DNA from: Candidatus Apopatosoma intestinale
GTDB lineage: Bacteria; Bacillota; Clostridia; Oscillospirales; CAG-272
NCBI GenBank assembly: GCA_018064545.1
Contig: JAGHUY010000120.1
Coordinates: forward strand, 1-6,796
Direction: 5' to 3'
Length of the DNA: 6,796 bases
The translations under genes were made by a program, and so were the position numbers. Below are positions 6,096-6,796 of the stretch, in pieces. The notes beneath the pieces were generated by a model. That model worked only from the letters and a program-made list of their open reading frames with translations. It was not told the origin of the DNA and did no database searches. Every line of letters starts with the position of its first letter. The stretch's first letter is position 1.

Positions 6096-6539
6096 TCACC
6101 CCATCCACATGTTAAGAATATAATACACTACGCCGTAAATCGCCGAACTGAGAATGCCGTAAACGATCACAGGCCCGGCAATGACAAACATTTTGGCACC
6201 GACACCCATGATAAAGCCCTCACTCTTGTTATCGATTGCCGGAGAAACAACGGCGTTGGCAAACCCGGTAATGGGAACCAATGTTCCCGCTCCCGCCACT
6301 TTGGCAAGATCGTCAAAAAGACCGATGCCCGTAAATAATGCCGCCAAAAAAACCAGCGTGACGGAAACCAGAGCTTTGGCGGTTTCCGTCTCTATACCGA
6401 GAGCGTCATACGCATAATGAAGCCCCTCGGCCAGAGCGCAGATCAGTCCTCCGACCAAGAAAGCAAAAAGACAGTCTTTAAGAAGCGGCGATTTTCCGGC
6501 CCGACTGTTCACATATTTCTGATATTCTTCCGATCTCAT
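6096..6539 (-). CDS. spoVAC: Stage V sporulation protein AC (SpoVAC), membrane channel subunit
   Basis: Inner-membrane protein of the spore; B. subtilis SpoVAC behaves as a mechanosensitive channel that releases dipicolinate during germination. The 147-residue protein has a polar N-terminus (about 1-20) and hydrophobic stretches at about 22-39, 55-73 and 113-143, plus a glycine-rich apolar segment GAGTLVPITGFANAVVSPAI (83-102). AFLVGGLIC (26-34) and VPITGFA (88-94) recur in SpoVAE. It is the first gene of the operon; AAGGAG (6551-6546) stands six bases before the ATG. No spoVAA or spoVAB lies upstream: a divergent ferredoxin gene begins there instead, the reduced AC-AD-AE arrangement known from Clostridia. 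Confidence 0.95.
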   Translation of the reverse strand: MRSEEYQKYVNSRAGKSPLLKDCLFAFLVGGLICALAEGLHYAYDALGIETETAKALVSVTLVFLAALFTGIGLFDDLAKVAGAGTLVPITGFANAVVSPAIDNKSEGFIMGVGAKMFVIAGPVIVYGILSSAIYGVVYYILNMWMG

Positions 6540-6564
6540 AACAAACTCCTTTTTCGTTTTTATA

Positions 6565-6593
6565 TAGTTTGTCGATTTTTCGGGCTTTTATGA
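6565..6593 (-). promoter_or_regulatory. Candidate forespore sigma-G promoter of spoVAC-AD-AE
   Basis: Read on the minus strand, TCATA (6593-6589) and CAAACTA (6571-6565) are 17 bases apart. Against the sigma-G pattern GNATR and CATNMTA these match four of five and six of seven positions. The distance to the spoVAC ribosome site is short but workable. The spoVA operon is sigma-G-dependent in B. subtilis, which supports the reading; the motif alone is weak in A/T-rich DNA. Confidence 0.4.
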
Positions 6594-6620
6594 AGACTTT
6601 TCGATTTACGCTCAAAAAAC

Positions 6621-6648
6621 TTGACTTTTTGATTTTTTATGTTACAAT
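6621..6648 (+). promoter_or_regulatory. Sigma-A promoter of the ferredoxin gene
   Basis: TTGACT (6621-6626) and TACAAT (6643-6648) are 16 bases apart, and TG at 6640-6641 makes an extended -10. Transcription would start near 6655, leaving a leader of about 65 bases. It points away from the spoVA operon. Confidence 0.75.
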
Positions 6649-6659
6649 ATTTGTGAAAG

Positions 6660-6681
6660 ATGCTCAACGGTGGCTGAGCAT
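6660..6681 (+). repeat. Short inverted repeat in the ferredoxin leader
   Basis: ATGCTCA (6660-6666) and TGAGCAT (6675-6681) form a perfect 7-bp stem with an eight-base loop. It starts about five bases after the predicted transcription start. It lacks a T tract, so it is not an ordinary terminator; it could be a protective 5' hairpin or an operator. Its function is unknown. Confidence 0.5.
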
Positions 6682-6720
6682 ATTCATAAAATTTCAGAGC
6701 CGCCGAGAACGGAGAACCAT

Positions 6721-6796
6721 ATGCCTTACGTTATTGATCTTGACAAATGCATCGGTTGCGGCACCTGCGCCGATAACTGCCCCGTCAGCGCCATTT
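6721..6796 (+). CDS. 4Fe-4S ferredoxin, clostridial type, cut by the window edge
   Basis: Only the first 25 codons are present. They read MPYVIDLDKC and continue with IGCGTCADNCPVSAI, a complete CxxCxxCxxxCP cluster motif (C10, C13, C16, C20). This is the first half of a bacterial 2[4Fe-4S] ferredoxin of about 56 residues, a low-potential electron carrier of anaerobes. A longer protein with an N-terminal ferredoxin domain cannot be excluded, because the end is outside the window. GGAG at 6711-6714 is the ribosome site, six bases before the ATG. The gene has its own promoter and is divergent from spoVAC. Family confidence is high; exact identity is open. Confidence 0.88.
   Translation, partial: MPYVIDLDKCIGCGTCADNCPVSAI

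Noticed and set aside
5690..6338. Open frames on the plus strand opposite spoVAD and spoVAC
   Set aside because: Shadows of the spoVA genes without domains or ribosome sites.

Overview
The window comes from an endospore-forming Firmicute, most likely an anaerobic member of the Clostridia. The evidence is a full-length Spo0A, a spoVAC-spoVAD-spoVAE operon without visible spoVAA/AB/AF partners, the Firmicute darA-holB-ricT cluster, MEP-pathway ispD-ispF, a clostridial-type ferredoxin start, strong AGGAG-type ribosome binding sites and A/T-rich consensus promoters. I cannot place it more finely from sequence alone. Coding density is high and no mobile element, CRISPR array, tRNA or rRNA is visible.

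Layout, left to right. (1) Positions 45-1267, plus strand: ispD and ispF, overlapping by ATGA, encode two steps of isoprenoid precursor synthesis. (2) Positions 1268-2312: an intergenic stretch with a good extended -10 promoter nested in a perfect 11-bp inverted repeat, then spo0A, the sporulation master regulator. (3) Positions 2316-2361: a strong bidirectional terminator between convergent spo0A and ricT. (4) Positions 2360-4679, minus strand: a perfect-consensus sigma-A promoter drives darA (c-di-AMP receptor), holB (DNA polymerase III delta prime) and ricT (YaaT, Fe-S protein of the Y-complex). (5) Positions 4681-6593, minus strand: spoVAC, spoVAD and spoVAE (dipicolinate transport into the spore and its release), preceded by a candidate forespore sigma-G promoter and closed by a hairpin terminator that abuts the darA promoter. 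(6) Positions 6621-6796, plus strand: a promoter, a 5' leader hairpin and the first 25 codons of a 4Fe-4S ferredoxin cut by the window edge.

Three of the units bear on sporulation. Spo0A starts the programme, RicT is known in Bacillus subtilis to promote Spo0A phosphorylation and RNA processing, and SpoVA proteins act late in the forespore. The DNA-binding half of Spo0A is close to the B. subtilis protein, whereas the receiver half has drifted at positions around the phosphorylation site.

I see no wholly new biological system here. The items most worth following up are the inverted repeat framing the spo0A promoter, the unusual Spo0A receiver, the spo0A/ricT convergence, and the candidate regulatory sites between spoVAC and the ferredoxin gene.
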